From: Trematomus loennbergii
Lineage: Eukaryota; Chordata; Actinopteri; Perciformes; Nototheniidae
Direction of reading: 5' to 3'
DNA: 64,000 bases
Assembly (NCBI GenBank): GCA_012861695.1
Contig: JAAOOA010000006.1
Coordinates: 14,342,879 to 14,406,878, forward strand
Notes under the pieces: model-generated
Databases searched by the model: none
Told to the model about the DNA's origin: nothing
Seen by the model: only the letters and a program-made list of their open reading frames with translations
Position numbers and translations under genes: made by a program
Shown: positions 1 through 58,569 of the stretch, one piece after another
Layout: every line of letters starts with the position of its first letter
Numbering within the stretch: position 1 is the first letter of the stretch

Positions 1-22260
<22,260 letters not shown>

Positions 22261-23592
22261 AATAAACCAACTCCCCACCAGGACGATCACTGGGGACCAC
22301 TAAAAAGAGTAACTGAACCTTTTATATGCAGGAAAAGACTTGAACAAAAGACATTTTCTGGCTTATATTAAAGCTACTGTTACATTTGCCATATATTAAG
22401 TGCAATGAGCCTTTTAAGATATGTTGTCATTTTTATCCTTGATGATGTGGCCATTAGATGTTCAAAATATGTTTTCTATTATGAACCATCATTTTCACAA
22501 TATTGACAATGACCTACTTGTGCTATAATGTTTTACTGAAAAAATATTTTCATTTTTATTGTGTACTGCTGACAATGGATATATTTGAAGGAAAGCAACG
22601 ATCAAAACTGTTAATATATTTTCAGAGAAAAAAAGTATTATTTTGTTAAATCAGTGAAGTTGCTTGCCCTGTTGTCAACTCAGATTCAAATGTCATAACA
22701 CAGAGCTTAAAGCAAATGATGTAGAAGTATGCTTTATAAGTAAGTATGTGTTTGACAGGGGGTTTGTAGTGTAGAAAAGGATTTATCTTTAACATGGAAA
22801 CAAAAAGGCTGTTACATCTGGGCTTTCCTTGAGAAATGTACTAGTGTGCAGATGTTTAACATGAAATACCTATAGCAGAGAAAATCATCATTTTTGCATG
22901 ATAAAAAGACTGTGTGGATTAACCCTGCATCCAGTGATGACCAGTGTATTCAGTTGGATGAGGAAAGTACCCCAAGTCTTTTGGCTTTTTGTGTTCGTAA
23001 AACAAGTCCTCGAAGACACGCTTGACCCATTTTTCTGTGCAAAGTTGATCACAATGAAAGCCTTCATGTAAATACCTTCAACCCTTTCCTCCATCATCAT
23101 CCCAGCTCTCACACTACATCTGCCCTGTTCTCTGAATAAAAACAGTGTGGTGATCTCTGTCCACTCTTCGTGATGAAGGATGATCTCCTGCTTCACATGT
23201 GAGGAAGAAAAAGGACAGCTCCTTCCCGCTCCTGAGTTTGTCATCATGGTTTCTTGCTATGCAATATCCACAACAGAAAATTCAACCCTCCTACAAACTC
23301 CATACCGGGGTGTCTTTACGTGTTAACGGGCCCTCCTCCGTTACATATTTTGAACTGTGCAGAACAAGAGATTTAATATGTGAAGGACTTATTTTCTGTG
23401 CCAACAACGTCTGGAATAACTGTGTTGTACTCGTCTGTGTACGACCCACACATGAGCATCTTGGGAGATATATATTTTTGTTTTCCAATACTGTTGTACA
23501 TTTATTGAAATAGCTGTGTAATGTAGTGTTTACTAAGTGAGCAACAGTGTACAGTGTAAAAATATATTAAGAATAAAGCATCAGTAATGCAT
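22261..23592 (+). terminator. DENND5A: DENND5A 3' UTR and poly(A) signal
   Basis: AT-rich non-coding sequence follows the TAA at 22258-22260 (C-terminal peptide LVKGVGI). The canonical AATAAA at 23572-23577 is the best poly(A) signal; the end is placed about 15 nt beyond it. A second AATAAA lies near 23704. Short open frames at 22888-23247 (minus strand) and 23199-23513 are not family-like. Confidence 0.65.
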
Positions 23593-24220
23593 TAAAGTGG
23601 ATTAAATGGTATAATCAACCAATTTTTCATGAATAGCTTTAAGTTCTACATGTGCTTTCTCATCTGAAAAAAAGTGGTTCAAAAATTCACATGCCAACTG
23701 TAAATAAAATATACTAATTGTTTAGATAAAACCATAGGACAAAGCAGGCTAAATTGATATGTGAAGTTGGGCTTCAAAACAATGATGATTTTGTAATCAT
23801 TTTCTTAGATTTATTAGAACAAACAAGTCATTAAATAATGATAATAACTAAGTTATAATGTGAACCCTAAATCAAATTTTCTCTAAAGTTTGTCTTCAAA
23901 AGCAAAATATCCCATAAAATAAAAAACCTAACTAGTGCCAATCTAATTATAGTCACTTTTGTCAAATAATTCAGTTGAAAAGTAACACACAAGTGATTTA
24001 ACCGTATAAACGCTGTTGAATGCGCTTTCTCAGCTGAGAACATGTAAACAAACTCGTTCGCGCCATGTCATATAGCTGTGTTTCTTTAGAGCCTTCAACC
24101 AGGGGGTTTATGGGATTTTGAGTTTAAGGGAAAGCAGCTAACAACTCTGTGACGGTACAAAGATCTCCCGCTCATTTACTACGCTTCCCGTCATTCATAT
24201 CTTGTGAAGAGTACCGAGGA
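23593..24220. other. Intergenic spacer between DENND5A and the SINHCAF-type gene
   Basis: AT-rich DNA with no recognisable gene. It becomes more GC-rich towards the promoter of the next gene from about 24050. Confidence 0.6.
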
Positions 24221-24227
24221 CAGCAGC

Positions 24228-24398
24228 GATTGGTTAAACCCAGGTTCAAACCCAACGGCTGCACTCCTTATATGGTCATTGCACGCCCGGCCCTTTCATT
24301 CATGCTAATGATATTCTAATAGACAGCTGTATGCAGTTGTAGTAAGAGCATGCGCAGTGCGTTCCAAGAATACGGCGAAGATTCAAAGTTTTTGTTCA
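24228..24398 (+). promoter_or_regulatory. Promoter region and non-coding first exon of the SINHCAF-type gene
   Basis: An inverted CCAAT box (GATTGGTT, about 24228-24235) is followed by an NRF1-like GCATGCGCAGTGCG (24348-24361). About 40 nt further, TTGTTCA is followed by a consensus donor GTAAGTGC at 24399. This layout fits a housekeeping, TATA-less promoter with a short untranslated exon 1 spliced to 25452. The transcription start is inferred. Confidence 0.5.
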
Positions 24399-25451
24399 GT
24401 AAGTGCAATTTAATTTCCCTTGTAAAGGAATGATATTTGTAGTATTTTACTGGTTTGTTATATGCGAAGAGAATGATGGTATTGTGGTGTGGTCGTAGCT
24501 TGACGTGAGCGTGTGCAGCTAAATGTGTAAAGACTAACCGACAATGGGATAACGTGGAAGTGAACGAGAGCGTGGCGTGGTAATGGTAGCTACGTCGGCT
24601 AGCTAGCATGCTAACAGCTAACAACAATGAACCGTATTTGCCGCTCTAGCGGGCAAAAGTTTGAATTTAAAGGGAATGATGTATTCATTGTAACGTATCT
24701 GTATTTTATTAAAATCCCGACAACATACACGAATTGCACTAAGTTGGGGATTGTGTGTTGTTCGGACACGGCGTGTTACACATATTTCAGCCCCGGTAGC
24801 TTTTTGTTTCTTCACTTCAAAAAGCGCTGCTGCCCGCTTTTTGTTTCGGGTTTCCCCTACAAACAAATCCTCAACTGAGCAGTATGTTAGACCAACCATT
24901 TTAATTGTATTGAGACTGATAAATCCTCAACATTTCCAATGTACTGGCTGTTGTTCCGAAAAGTAACATAAGAACCAGTTACCGATAGTAAAACGCTATG
25001 TTGTGGGTGTGGAACGCTTACCGTGTGGCGTGAATGTGTGTAAACGTTTGGGAGCCTGCATCCGTTGCTACCGCACCAAATGTAACACGATTGGTACTTA
25101 CGTTTTGTTTATTCAACACAACTTGAAGTTTTAAACGTTTATGAAATGTCAGTGTTGTATTTTTTGTTGTTTTGGTGTTCCCGCTACTTTGCTTTGAATT
25201 CCATAAGATAGTTCGACGTTTTTCTTTAGCAAAACGCTAGTTCAGTTGTCAATGCACTTCAAATACAATATACTGCTACCTCAAATGTGAGTTTCATACT
25301 AGATTTGTGTTAAAAAATGATGCGTTAAGAGTGGTTTTGTTTATCTGTATGTGTAGGGACCGCCCCCTTCTCGGTAGTAGAAAGCACAACTGACTGCACC
25401 CACGGTGATATTACAAAGAGATTTAACGATCGTTCTGGTTTACTTTTCCAG

Positions 25452-25484
25452 ATTACTGCCATAACCAACCAACAAACGTAATTG
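25452..25484 (+). other. sinhcaf: Start of SINHCAF coding exon with ATTG in place of ATG
   Basis: The exon begins at 25452 after TTTTCCAG. No ATG lies in frame with the conserved FGFHKSK peptide, and a TAA (25479-25481) sits directly before the TTG codon. A single extra T (ATTG for ATG) or an A-to-T change would explain it. Homologues begin with Met directly before FGFHK. Confidence 0.7.
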
Positions 25485-27105
25485 TTTGGCTTTCACAAGT
25501 CAAAGATCTACCGGAGTAACGAAGGCTGTTGCATCTGCAAGACCAAGTCCTCCAGCTCACGCTTCACAGACAGCAGTCGATATGAAGAGACATTCGAGCT
25601 CTGTTTTGGGTAAAAGCTCTCATTCATTCAATGTTTGGTTGTATTGTTTCATCCTGTTTTCCCTTTCATTGTGTAAATGAATAAAACAGGAATTTGGGTG
25701 ACAAGTTTTAAGCAATACCACTTTAATACTTTTTTTAAAGGCTGTCAGAAGATCGTGTTGGAGACATTTGCAATGCCTGTGTGTTGCTGGTGAAGAGGTG
25801 GAAGAAGTTACCAAATGGCTCCAAGAAAAACTGGAATCATGTAAGTCTCGTCTGCTAAGAGTAATGAGAATCAAATGTGTCCGACTGTCACAAGAAGGCT
25901 TTATATTGACCTGATGTTTCACCTGACCTGGCTCAGGTGGTGGATGCAAGAGCTGGACCAGGCTTCAAGATGACCAAACCCAAGAAGATCAAGAACAGTG
26001 ATGGGAAGAAGAAAAGCAAGCTAAAGAAGCTCCACAAGTTAAAGAGACTAAGTAAGTTGTTTTTAAATATATTACCTTATAACATGCATGTGTTGTGAGA
26101 TTCTTTTGGGTGATATAAATAGATTTGAAACTCACCAGATATGGAATATTTGTTGACAAAAATACAAGTGTATGTTCAAGGAAAAAATGGTGCTATATCA
26201 AAATGACACAATGCATGCAATCTCACCACCTTGGTGTGTTGTGGATGTCTGTTCAGCCGGGCCGACAATCACTGCTTTAGCAGCATCTTGTGGATCTTTG
26301 GGTTTGGTGACTGTAACTGATATTTTTTGGTTTTCATCTAGGCTGAAACCAATAGCCAGTTAAAAGGGGTGAATAAATGATTGATTAATTAAAGAAAACA
26401 TACAGATTCTGCCTTTTCGATGTGATCTTGTTGGATGCCAACAGCAGTTGTTATTCTATGATTGTTAACCAAACTTGTTTGGGTATTGGACTGTTGTCAG
26501 ACAAAACAAGCAGTTAAGATGTCTTTACATGGATTTAAGGAATTTGTTTGGGGATTTTTTACTATTTTCTGATTCTTTTTTTAGACAAAATTGTGTTAGG
26601 AAAAAAAACTCCTAAATTTGAAGGCAATTTCTAAAAAGCATTTATTTTATTTCCCTAGCCGACTCAGATGCACTCAGCACCACCTCCAGTGTGTCTCCTG
26701 CCCAGTCCCCCAGTTACAGCAACCTATCGGATGACGGCTCAGACATCGAGTCCAAACAGAGACGCCCCTCTCCGTCCAGCTTCTCTTTTCTGGACCGTTC
26801 CTACTGGAAAAGGTGCGCAATCATTAATCCGATTTGAGTTGAACAAAGTAACATGACAAATGTTTTAAGCGATTTTGCACCCTTTGAATATCATCCATAA
26901 CTAAAAGGTCATTTCCCCCCTATGTTTTAGGCAAAAGGTGTGCTGTGGGATTGTCTATAAGGGGCGGTTTGGAGAGGTGATCATTGATCCTCGTCTCTTC
27001 AAACCCTGCTGCAGTTCCAAAAAACTGGCATCCACGCAAGTGGCTGCACACCTTCCAGACACACTTCCTCCACAACTGCCAGAAGTCATCAAAGAAACCT
27101 GGTGA
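25482..27105 (+). CDS. sinhcaf: SINHCAF (FAM60A)-type SIN3-HDAC complex subunit; start codon anomalous
   Basis: Small nuclear subunit of the SIN3-HDAC co-repressor complex. Coding exons are 25482-25609, 25741-25840, 25937-26051, 26659-26812 and 26931-27105 (TGA), all with GT-AG borders and matching phases. They give about 223 codons, against 221 residues in human SINHCAF. Seen in sequence: N-terminal FGFHKSKIYRSNEGCCICK with a CxxC cysteine motif, GDICNACVLLVKRWKKLPNG, a Lys-rich basic stretch, a Ser-rich STTSSVSPAQSPSYSNLSDD and the C-terminal WKRQKVCCGIVYKGRFGEV. Oddity: the codon before TTT GGC is TTG, preceded by an in-frame TAA; the sequence is GTAATTGTTTGG where ATG TTT GGC is expected. 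The next in-frame Met (GFKMTKPKK) would drop the cysteine-rich module. Could be the fish 'sinhcaf-like' paralogue. Confidence 0.88.
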
Positions 27106-29075
27106 ATGCTTTTGTTGAATCCCCCTGTAGGGGTATCCATGGCATCCTCCTGGATTTGTCTCCAGTGGCAGACCTCCTAATTTCCACTCTCCCAACTAGA
27201 TTAGTTATTTAGATATTTCTTTTCTATGTATTGTTCCTTTTTTATATGGGTATTTTTTAACTTTTGTATAGAGTTGATTTCTTTTCTTTTTTATAGAAAG
27301 CAAAAAGCAAAAAAAAACGTACACGGGCATTAGTGTTATTTATAGGCTGCGGAAGCAAATTGTGTCAAGGCTCCTTTTTTGATTCAAATTGTTTTTGGAT
27401 ATTTTGTATTAAATGATCAATGTTTTGTAAATACTTTGTCAACTTTTCATACATATCAAGACTGTTTTATTATTTTTCATAATTTGTCTGATTGTCGGTG
27501 TGTATATGAAAGCCACCAGCTCTTCTAATACCAGCTTTTTTGTCTATGTTGAAGTGGCTCTTCAACATGTTGCTGCAACGTTTTGTTTTATCTGTTTGTT
27601 CCATATGGGCCAATGTGTGAGTCTGTAGAATTTTTAGTGCACAAAAAAACGGTTTGTTAGCCAAGGGATAATGATTACAACAGTCCTCTATGAATTTAAT
27701 TAGGTTTTAATGTCTGTGTGTATAGATGAGAACACTTTGACATTGTCACATCTTGAGCATGCTACAAGTTTGAAACACTCTGTTTTGATTTTTCATCAAT
27801 TGCTGCACATCGACTCGGATAGATGTGGTTAGATCATGCATGCAGTACATTCCTCCGCCCTTTGAAATGACGAAAGTAATTTATTTATTTCTTTTGTAAA
27901 GCCTCCAATGAAATGAAAATGCATGTTGTAAAACAAATGTTTAAAAAAACAAATGGATTTTGTAAATACACAGTATTTTGGCTTCTGGTACAACCAAACT
28001 TTTTTCAACTACAGGAATAGCAAATCACTACTTCCTTGAGAAAAAATAAATTAAAAAAAGTACTTTACACTTAACCAGATATTGGGGTTTATCTCATCCC
28101 ATCTCATTTTGTCAGACATATTTCTGTAAAGGTTTTCGAAGCTGTAGCCTATGCTCTTCAGAATTATGTGTAAACTGCAGGGAACAGTATATTTAATCGC
28201 AGCATCAGGGAGCTGCAATAATCCTTTTGTTTGATTTCTAATGGCATGCAACGGTCAGAAACTGAACCTTTGTTTATGTTAGAGAAAATGTGATTGCCAT
28301 TTATGTGATTTATCTTCAGAAGCAATTGTCAAAGTTCAAACTATGCAGACATTTTGAATGTGAGAAGTGCTCTGGGGCGGTCTATCACACCTGCTATTAC
28401 AGTATAAAGTGATAGATCCTTATTCAACCAAATTGACTTGTGAACAGCATCCATTATTTCAGCAATATTTAACATTTTTCTAATCAAAATTCACAATTGT
28501 CTCAAGATATTTCTTTTGTATGTCATGTAAAAAATAATGCTCAGTTTAAGCCATTGTGCATACTGTCTGAATTTCATACTGTAAAGACACGGTTTCAGTT
28601 AGCTTTTTTTGCATTAATGTAAGCAATACCAACTTCATGAATTGACAGGCAATGCTCTGTAAAGTTGCTTAATATATAAACTTTTCTGCGGCAGGGTAGT
28701 TAAATGCTGAACATGTTTTATGATTATAATTAAAAGGAGAAGTGCTGCTCCCTTTTAAACTGGGAAATAAGCTTGTTTTTGTCCTTAGGGAGTTGCCATA
28801 TTGTTTTTGCGAGGTACATTTGGGATGTGAGGTGTGCCTTAATGAATTACCTGACCTTGTCATGATTCTCATGTAATTTATATTTATTTATTGCAAAACC
28901 TTTTCTTAAACTGACATTTTGATAACTGGTATAGAGCCTTTTCAGAAAGTCTTTTTAATTGTGTGCACTTCCTTCGAACATACAATGTAGATGTTTTTAA
29001 TACTTTTTTTTATACTGTACCACAAAGTAGATCTGTAATAAAACATGACAAATAAAAAGCTGGATTGTGATTATT
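27106..29075 (+). terminator. sinhcaf: Long 3' UTR of the SINHCAF-type gene with tandem poly(A) signals
   Basis: About 1.9 kb of AT-rich sequence after the TGA, with no coding signal. AATAAA occurs at 29037-29042 and 29051-29056; the end is placed about 20 nt beyond. Earlier use of other AATAAA-like signals (near 28045) is possible. Confidence 0.6.
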
Positions 29076-30383
29076 TTGTGCGCCGATAGGTGGTGCACAA
29101 GAGCTATATAAGTAAGGCAGATATTAATCTATATTAATCAACGAGGTAATGCACATTGAACACTGTGGAACAGTTTTCTGTCGTAACACTATAGGCCTAC
29201 AGGCTAATTGTGTTTTTTTTTGTAATACCAAATTATGCGACTCAATTAGTAACTCAGTTGTATTGTGGTTGGAGAAGTTGTATTATACATCTTACATAAT
29301 GTATTGATATGGCTTGCCATCTGCTACTCGAAAAATAATTGAGTCTTTACTTTCATTTTTAAGCTTCTATGTTTATTTGACTTGATTGACAATGACCATA
29401 GTTAAATATGTTTTTCAGTTAAACAACAAATGTGAAGATTTTAATGCTGGTGCCATGACTACATTTTCCTTATACTCACTTAATTCTACTTAAGAAACAT
29501 GTTATATGCAGGATTGTGTAGTGTTTTTCAAGCAAGCCTTCTTTGTGAAGGATCTTGATACTTCTTTAATCATTGCTGATTTCTGTTGACAGAACTGAGC
29601 AATGTTGAAGACAGCAGCGAGAAGAGCCCCAGCTGTGTGTCAGTTCAAACGTAGTTAAATTATGATTAAGCTTCTTCTTCTGTGTATTTTAGCTGCCATA
29701 TCTTTGTATTTGATGAACCTGTACAGCTAACAACATTATTAAAATGTACGATCCATCAGTTCAAGCTGTTGTAAATTAGACAAGATAAACGTGTGTTGCC
29801 TAGCAACGACGTTGTTTGGCTTATTTTTTATCCATTCCTCCAGAACAATTTTACATAACTAGTTGGTAGGCTAAGTTAGCTAACCTATCACTGAATAACA
29901 TCTCTCATATAATTTGTTTCGGTCTTTCTATCACAGTATTTTAGCATGTACGACTTTGAAACAGATACCAAAGGCCATGTTTACAAGTGTTCAGTATGTA
30001 AAAGCATCACCATCACGGCATGTTTCACCAAATGATTTCCGGTCATACCTTCCATAACACAATCCTAAATGTTAGATTACAGAGGTTGTATCACGTGACT
30101 ATGTTATTACATAGGGCCTAGTAAAAAGTGTGAAGTATTTTATAATGTTTGTTTCGATTAATCATAGCCTAGGCTATGCTGTTTTTGTTATTTTTTAGCT
30201 GTTTGAGTAATGATAATGAGCTTTTAGTATTAATGTTTGGTTATTATACGCACTAGTCAAATAAGCCTGTGCACAAGGACATTTCCGGTCTTGCATTGGC
30301 TATTTGACCGACTTTACGCAGCTCTGCTTCAAAAGCAGGGCTTTTTTCACTCACATGTACGCGCACCGGCGCACGCACGCTCT

Positions 30384-30385
<2 letters not shown>
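29076..30385. other. Intergenic spacer before SCUBE2
   Basis: AT-rich DNA with no recognisable gene or element. It ends at the TC/AC microsatellite just upstream of the SCUBE2 start. Confidence 0.6.
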
Positions 30386-30448
<63 letters not shown>

Positions 30449-30466
30449 CACCACACACGCACACAC

Positions 30467-30545
<79 letters not shown>
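30386..30545. repeat. Compound (TC)n(AC)n microsatellite 150 bp upstream of SCUBE2 ATG
   Basis: About 46 nt of TC dinucleotides runs directly into about 110 nt of AC dinucleotides, with a few ACC and GCAC interruptions near 30448-30472. Its position puts it in or next to the SCUBE2 core promoter. Confidence 0.95.
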
Positions 30546-30546
<1 letters not shown>

Positions 30547-30679
30547 TCACTCACTTACTCACTCCTTTCTCTTTTCAAAAGCCCCTTGTGAGGCAGATTG
30601 ACAGGCTAGAATGAAAATGAGGCGGACGCTCGGTCACGACTTCAGTGCGTACGCGTCCTTTTGAGAAGACCTCTAAACT

Positions 30680-30693
30680 GGTGATATATCACC
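30680..30693 (+). promoter_or_regulatory. scube2: Perfect palindrome forming the SCUBE2 start-codon context
   Basis: GGTGATATATCACC is a perfect 14-bp inverted repeat abutting the ATG at 30694. Its last bases give the context ATCACCATGG, close to the Kozak optimum. Together these choose this ATG, which is followed directly by a signal peptide. Confidence 0.6.
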
Positions 30694-50158
<19,465 letters not shown>

Positions 50159-51030
50159 GACTGAAAGTTTCTGGATATCTCGTGAAAAACGTAGATTACA
50201 TGCTGGCCACAGTATCTGTTTTATCCAATTTCCCTTCTAAGATTATTCTGAAGTTACCCGTTTTCTCATGGAGCGACACTAGAGCGGACTACACACTCGA
50301 TACATTTGAAAGACAAAATGGACAAATAGAGGGAGAAAAATGCATTTAAGTGTGTCTCTGGATGGTTCTAGATCACTTTGTTTGGACATTTGGAAACTGT
50401 CTTTTAATAAACATCAGAGAAATTGTAATGACTTTAGATATTAAAGTCACCATTTCAGGATTCAATGCTGTTCGTGCCAACATTATGAGACATTTGCTAA
50501 TATCATCTTGATGAAAAACAAATGTGATAGCTAAACAGATATATGCTGAATGTCAGTGATGCTGTATATAGAGTGTGTATCTAGTTTTAACATAGGCTTC
50601 TCTCACAGGTAGAGTGTAATGCACAGAAATACTGCTGAAACAAATATAGCACAAATGTTTATACCTGGAACATTAGCACTACTAAAGACGTAGTGGCACC
50701 ACGAAAGCAATTATTCTGATGAATGTGTTGTATATGATGTAAAAAGTTGTAGGTGAAACTCTAATGTATTGTAGTAACTACGTACATGTTTGACAGTGTA
50801 GCATTGCTGGTGGCTCATGTATTTGATGTTTCAAGGCGTGTGAATGAGTATGCGTCAATATATTTTGTATTATTTACTAGCAACCAAAGACAACTGTTCA
50901 GAATACATGAAATAAATGAAAGTCCTGTAAAATAGAATTGAGCTTTTCACCTGTCTTAGAAGACAAGTATATGTATATTTTTATGGTTTTGTACATCTAA
51001 TATGCTGTAAATAAAGATAGGAAAGTTATT
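50159..51030 (+). terminator. scube2: SCUBE2 3' UTR and poly(A) signal
   Basis: Follows the stop after RFLRP. AATAAA occurs at 51010-51015, with an earlier copy near 50408. Only about 670 bp separate this end from the TMEM9B start codon. Confidence 0.65.
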
Positions 51031-51700
51031 CTGTGTTCTTTTTCCCTGTCCCCACATTTTTTGTATTAGGCTATGTGGCACAAAACAAATTGTATATTGA
51101 ATTTCATTCAGACATGTATACACATAGTAACAACAATATACCTGGCTATGATAACATAACAAATACTTTTTTTATCAGCCAGATTTCAATCAACTAGATA
51201 CATTATAAGTAAAAGAGTTGTTGTATTGTCCTTAAACCGCAGTCCTTTGATGGTCCCGGGCCACAGTTTGGTAATCTGACTGTTTGCAACAATGTCGAAA
51301 CAAGAGGTGCGTTCGATTTACTCTCATACGCTAACAAGTAAGGGCGGAGTTTAATTTGGATTTTTAAAATGTTCTCATTAATATTAAAAGTAACTGATTT
51401 AGTTGTTGAGTAATTCATTGTTCATTGCGCTAAGTCAGATCAGATACTTAACCAGACAATAATGGAAGAAAACAGACCCTCGGTATTTCACATGTCATCC
51501 TCCGCCGGGGACTTGTTTTTATAATCGAACGCTCCCAACCCGGAAACAACAAGTCAGCTGCTAGGAAGCTGAAGGTGTTTATCCCTAAATTAGCTCGATG
51601 GCTAAAGTCGTCAGTCTTTAGGGTGTTATTCACACGGTTGGAGTTGTTCCTGGAGAAAGTTGAACTGCTGCTATCTGGAAATCTGTTACAAGCTGTAACG
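51031..51700 (+). promoter_or_regulatory. tmem9b: Short intergenic region and 5' UTR/promoter of TMEM9B
   Basis: It separates the SCUBE2 poly(A) signal from the TMEM9B ATG. GC content rises from about 51490, suggesting a promoter near 51480-51560. There is no room for, and no trace of, NRIP3, which lies between these genes in human. No TATA box stands out. Confidence 0.5.
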
Positions 51701-56185
<4,485 letters not shown>

Positions 56186-57300
56186 AGCTTCCTGCGATCA
56201 AGAGTTACTGGTGAAGAGAAAGAAACACTGTGACAGAGCCCTCAATTTGTATTTCTTTCTCCTTCTCATTTGTGGTTTGTATCTCATCAAGTGTGACATT
56301 TCCAAACTGAACTTGGTGAAGACATTTGGATATATAGAGGAAAAAGTCCCAGTCAAATGTATAATCGAAGCTTGGAACTCTTATTTTGTCTGCAGGCAGC
56401 ACAAGAGATTACAGTGAATTTATTGATGCACAATTTTAAATGAATTGTCTTAAAAAGCATTTTTCCAAAACCAGAATTTACTCTCTGCCTGCCATCTAGT
56501 TTGCAGAGGTGCCAAGCCACAGAGAATTTGCATAAATAAATGTGATGTTGGACACTAATAGAATAAAAATAACGTGTTATACCATCCTGTAACTCTTTCT
56601 GGCCACAGTGTCAGCTGGAGTCCCATCAGTCCAATGCGGACCAGTCTTTAAGATCTTTACAAGCCAAACTGGCTTCAGAGTAAACCATCCCGCTGTAACT
56701 GGAGCTGCCCCTTGCTGCAGTAATGATCTTTTAACATGTAGCTTTCACCCCAAAACTAACACAACATAAACTACTGCTCTCACTGCAAGGGAACGGAAAG
56801 AGTGTAAAATATAAATGTATCAGCCTTCTTTGAAAATGCATGTTTTATAATGAATCTTTTATAAATGTTTTTTGAATCCTTCATTCCTACCATAATGTCT
56901 GATAGCTGCTGTGAAATCCATAATTTAATGCATTACATAACATTTGAAATTTAAAGTAGTGTCACTGAAATCCTTTGCAAAATTTGATGCAATCTCTTGC
57001 TGATGTCATGGTTCTTATAGCTGTGCTATTGACCCTCGTCTATCGAAGACCCTCTTTAAACCAGTGCCCTCTTCGACTACCCTTACACATATAATGAATA
57101 GTCTTTTTTTGGTACTTCTGTGTTGCTCTGACATCAGCTCGATAATGAAGGTCCGTGTTGTCTATCAGGCAGCATTAGTATGACTGAGTACAAAGATTTG
57201 TTTGTGTATAGTTGGGCTGTGTACAGACCTATGAAAGTGTTCTTAACTATTGTGTTTGTTTTACCTTTAACTCTGAAATAAATCTATGTAATATTTGTGA
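56186..57300 (+). terminator. tmem9b: TMEM9B 3' UTR and poly(A) signals
   Basis: Non-coding sequence after the TAA at 56183-56185. AATAAA at 57277-57282 is the distal signal. Copies near 56534 and 56564 could give shorter transcripts. Confidence 0.6.
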
Positions 57301-57919
57301 ATCTTGCATTTGTAATGTGTTCGAACTCTTCATGCTTTACTTTAGGCCTCAGGCATAACCGGCGGAGCAAAGTGCAAACCAGTTTGTACGGCTATACAGT
57401 TAAGGCATTATGCATGAGCACATTACAATGTGTTATGAAATAACCGCAGTGTTTATCTGGCATTTGTCAACACCCTTATGACGAATTTGCATAAAGATAA
57501 AAAAACTAACACTAATACATTGCATGATCTTTAAGACATTACCAGCGACTTTAAGAAAGTGTAATGGAAATGGACTATTTCTTAATACTAGATCTAGAAA
57601 TATTCAGCAGATTAATCGATAATGAAAATAATTATAACCAACAATTGAACACATGTTCACAGTTTCCTTTAGGTTAAAAGTAAGCAACCTTAATCCCAAC
57701 ATAGTCATGAAATGGCAATGCTTTAATTAACTCCAAAACGTCTAGAAATCCCCTGGAAAATGGGCAGTTAAACTCCTCAATTAAATCTGGTGAGAACTAA
57801 AATTGTACTCCATTTATTTTCTGAAAATGTGTCTCAATCTTCAGCATATTTTGTATTCTGCCTAAATGATTTTCATACAGCTGCGTCATCATTTCCTGTG
57901 CAGTCCACTTTTCCCTTTT

Positions 57920-58039
57920 TTCTTCTCAGTTACACGGAGGAGGAAAAAAAATCAGTTTTCAGACAGACAGACAGAAAGCGACACAGGCTCTCTGCTAAAG
58001 AATGGATCTTTGAGCAAACACTGCAACACACACACACAG
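57920..58039 (+). other. Possible untranslated first exon of a downstream gene
   Basis: A locally purine-rich stretch with GACAGACAGACAG and CACACACACAG ends at a consensus donor (CAG before GTAAGC at 58040). Its 5' limit is unknown. It is suggestive only, and the donor may be chance within a CA-rich tract. Confidence 0.2.
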
Positions 58040-58350
58040 GTAAGCAGTTTGTTTCACTTCATGTGTCACAAATGTTGAAGGTGTAGAAAAATAACGACTT
58101 TTTTACCTTTATATCTAACTTTTAGTATGTGTAGCATCTTTAGAGAGACAAGAGAGTTGATGAAAAAAGAAAAGTTGTTTGTGTTGCAAAGTGTTTTGTA
58201 GTGATGGCATGATTAACATGACCGTTATTAAGTTATTCATACATGCTGACTTTGATCGATGTTGCTGTGAAACTGTCTTTAACCACTGCTTTGACGTTTA
58301 GAGGGAAAAGTATTTTTTCTCAGTATAAGTGCTGCATTTGCGTTAGTTAG

Positions 58351-58364
58351 CCTACAGGGGGCGC
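58351..58364 (+). promoter_or_regulatory. CTCF-like core motif
   Basis: CCTACAGGGGGCGC matches 12 of 14 positions of the CTCF core, including the invariant AG..GGCGC part. It lies between TMEM9B and the next promoter. Confidence 0.4.
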
Positions 58365-58521
58365 CTCATCCTATGCATTTGATCCCACAGATAATAACTA
58401 ATGTCTGTTGCACTCAGTAGACACTGTTAATACACTCACCTGTGTTTACCTTTTCCTTCATGTCCCAACACGTTTCAGTTCAACTGAGACATTTTGCCAA
58501 ACCCACCCTAAAAACAGACTG

Positions 58522-58522
58522 T

Positions 58523-58560
<38 letters not shown>

Positions 58561-58569
58561 ACGCACACA
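58522..58569. repeat. (AC)n microsatellite with ACGC interruptions
   Basis: About 48 nt of AC dinucleotides, interrupted towards the end by three GCAC units. Confidence 0.9.

Noticed and set aside
30237..30614. Open frames over the TC/AC repeat upstream of SCUBE2
   Set aside because: Low-complexity Ser-Leu and Thr-His products of the microsatellite.
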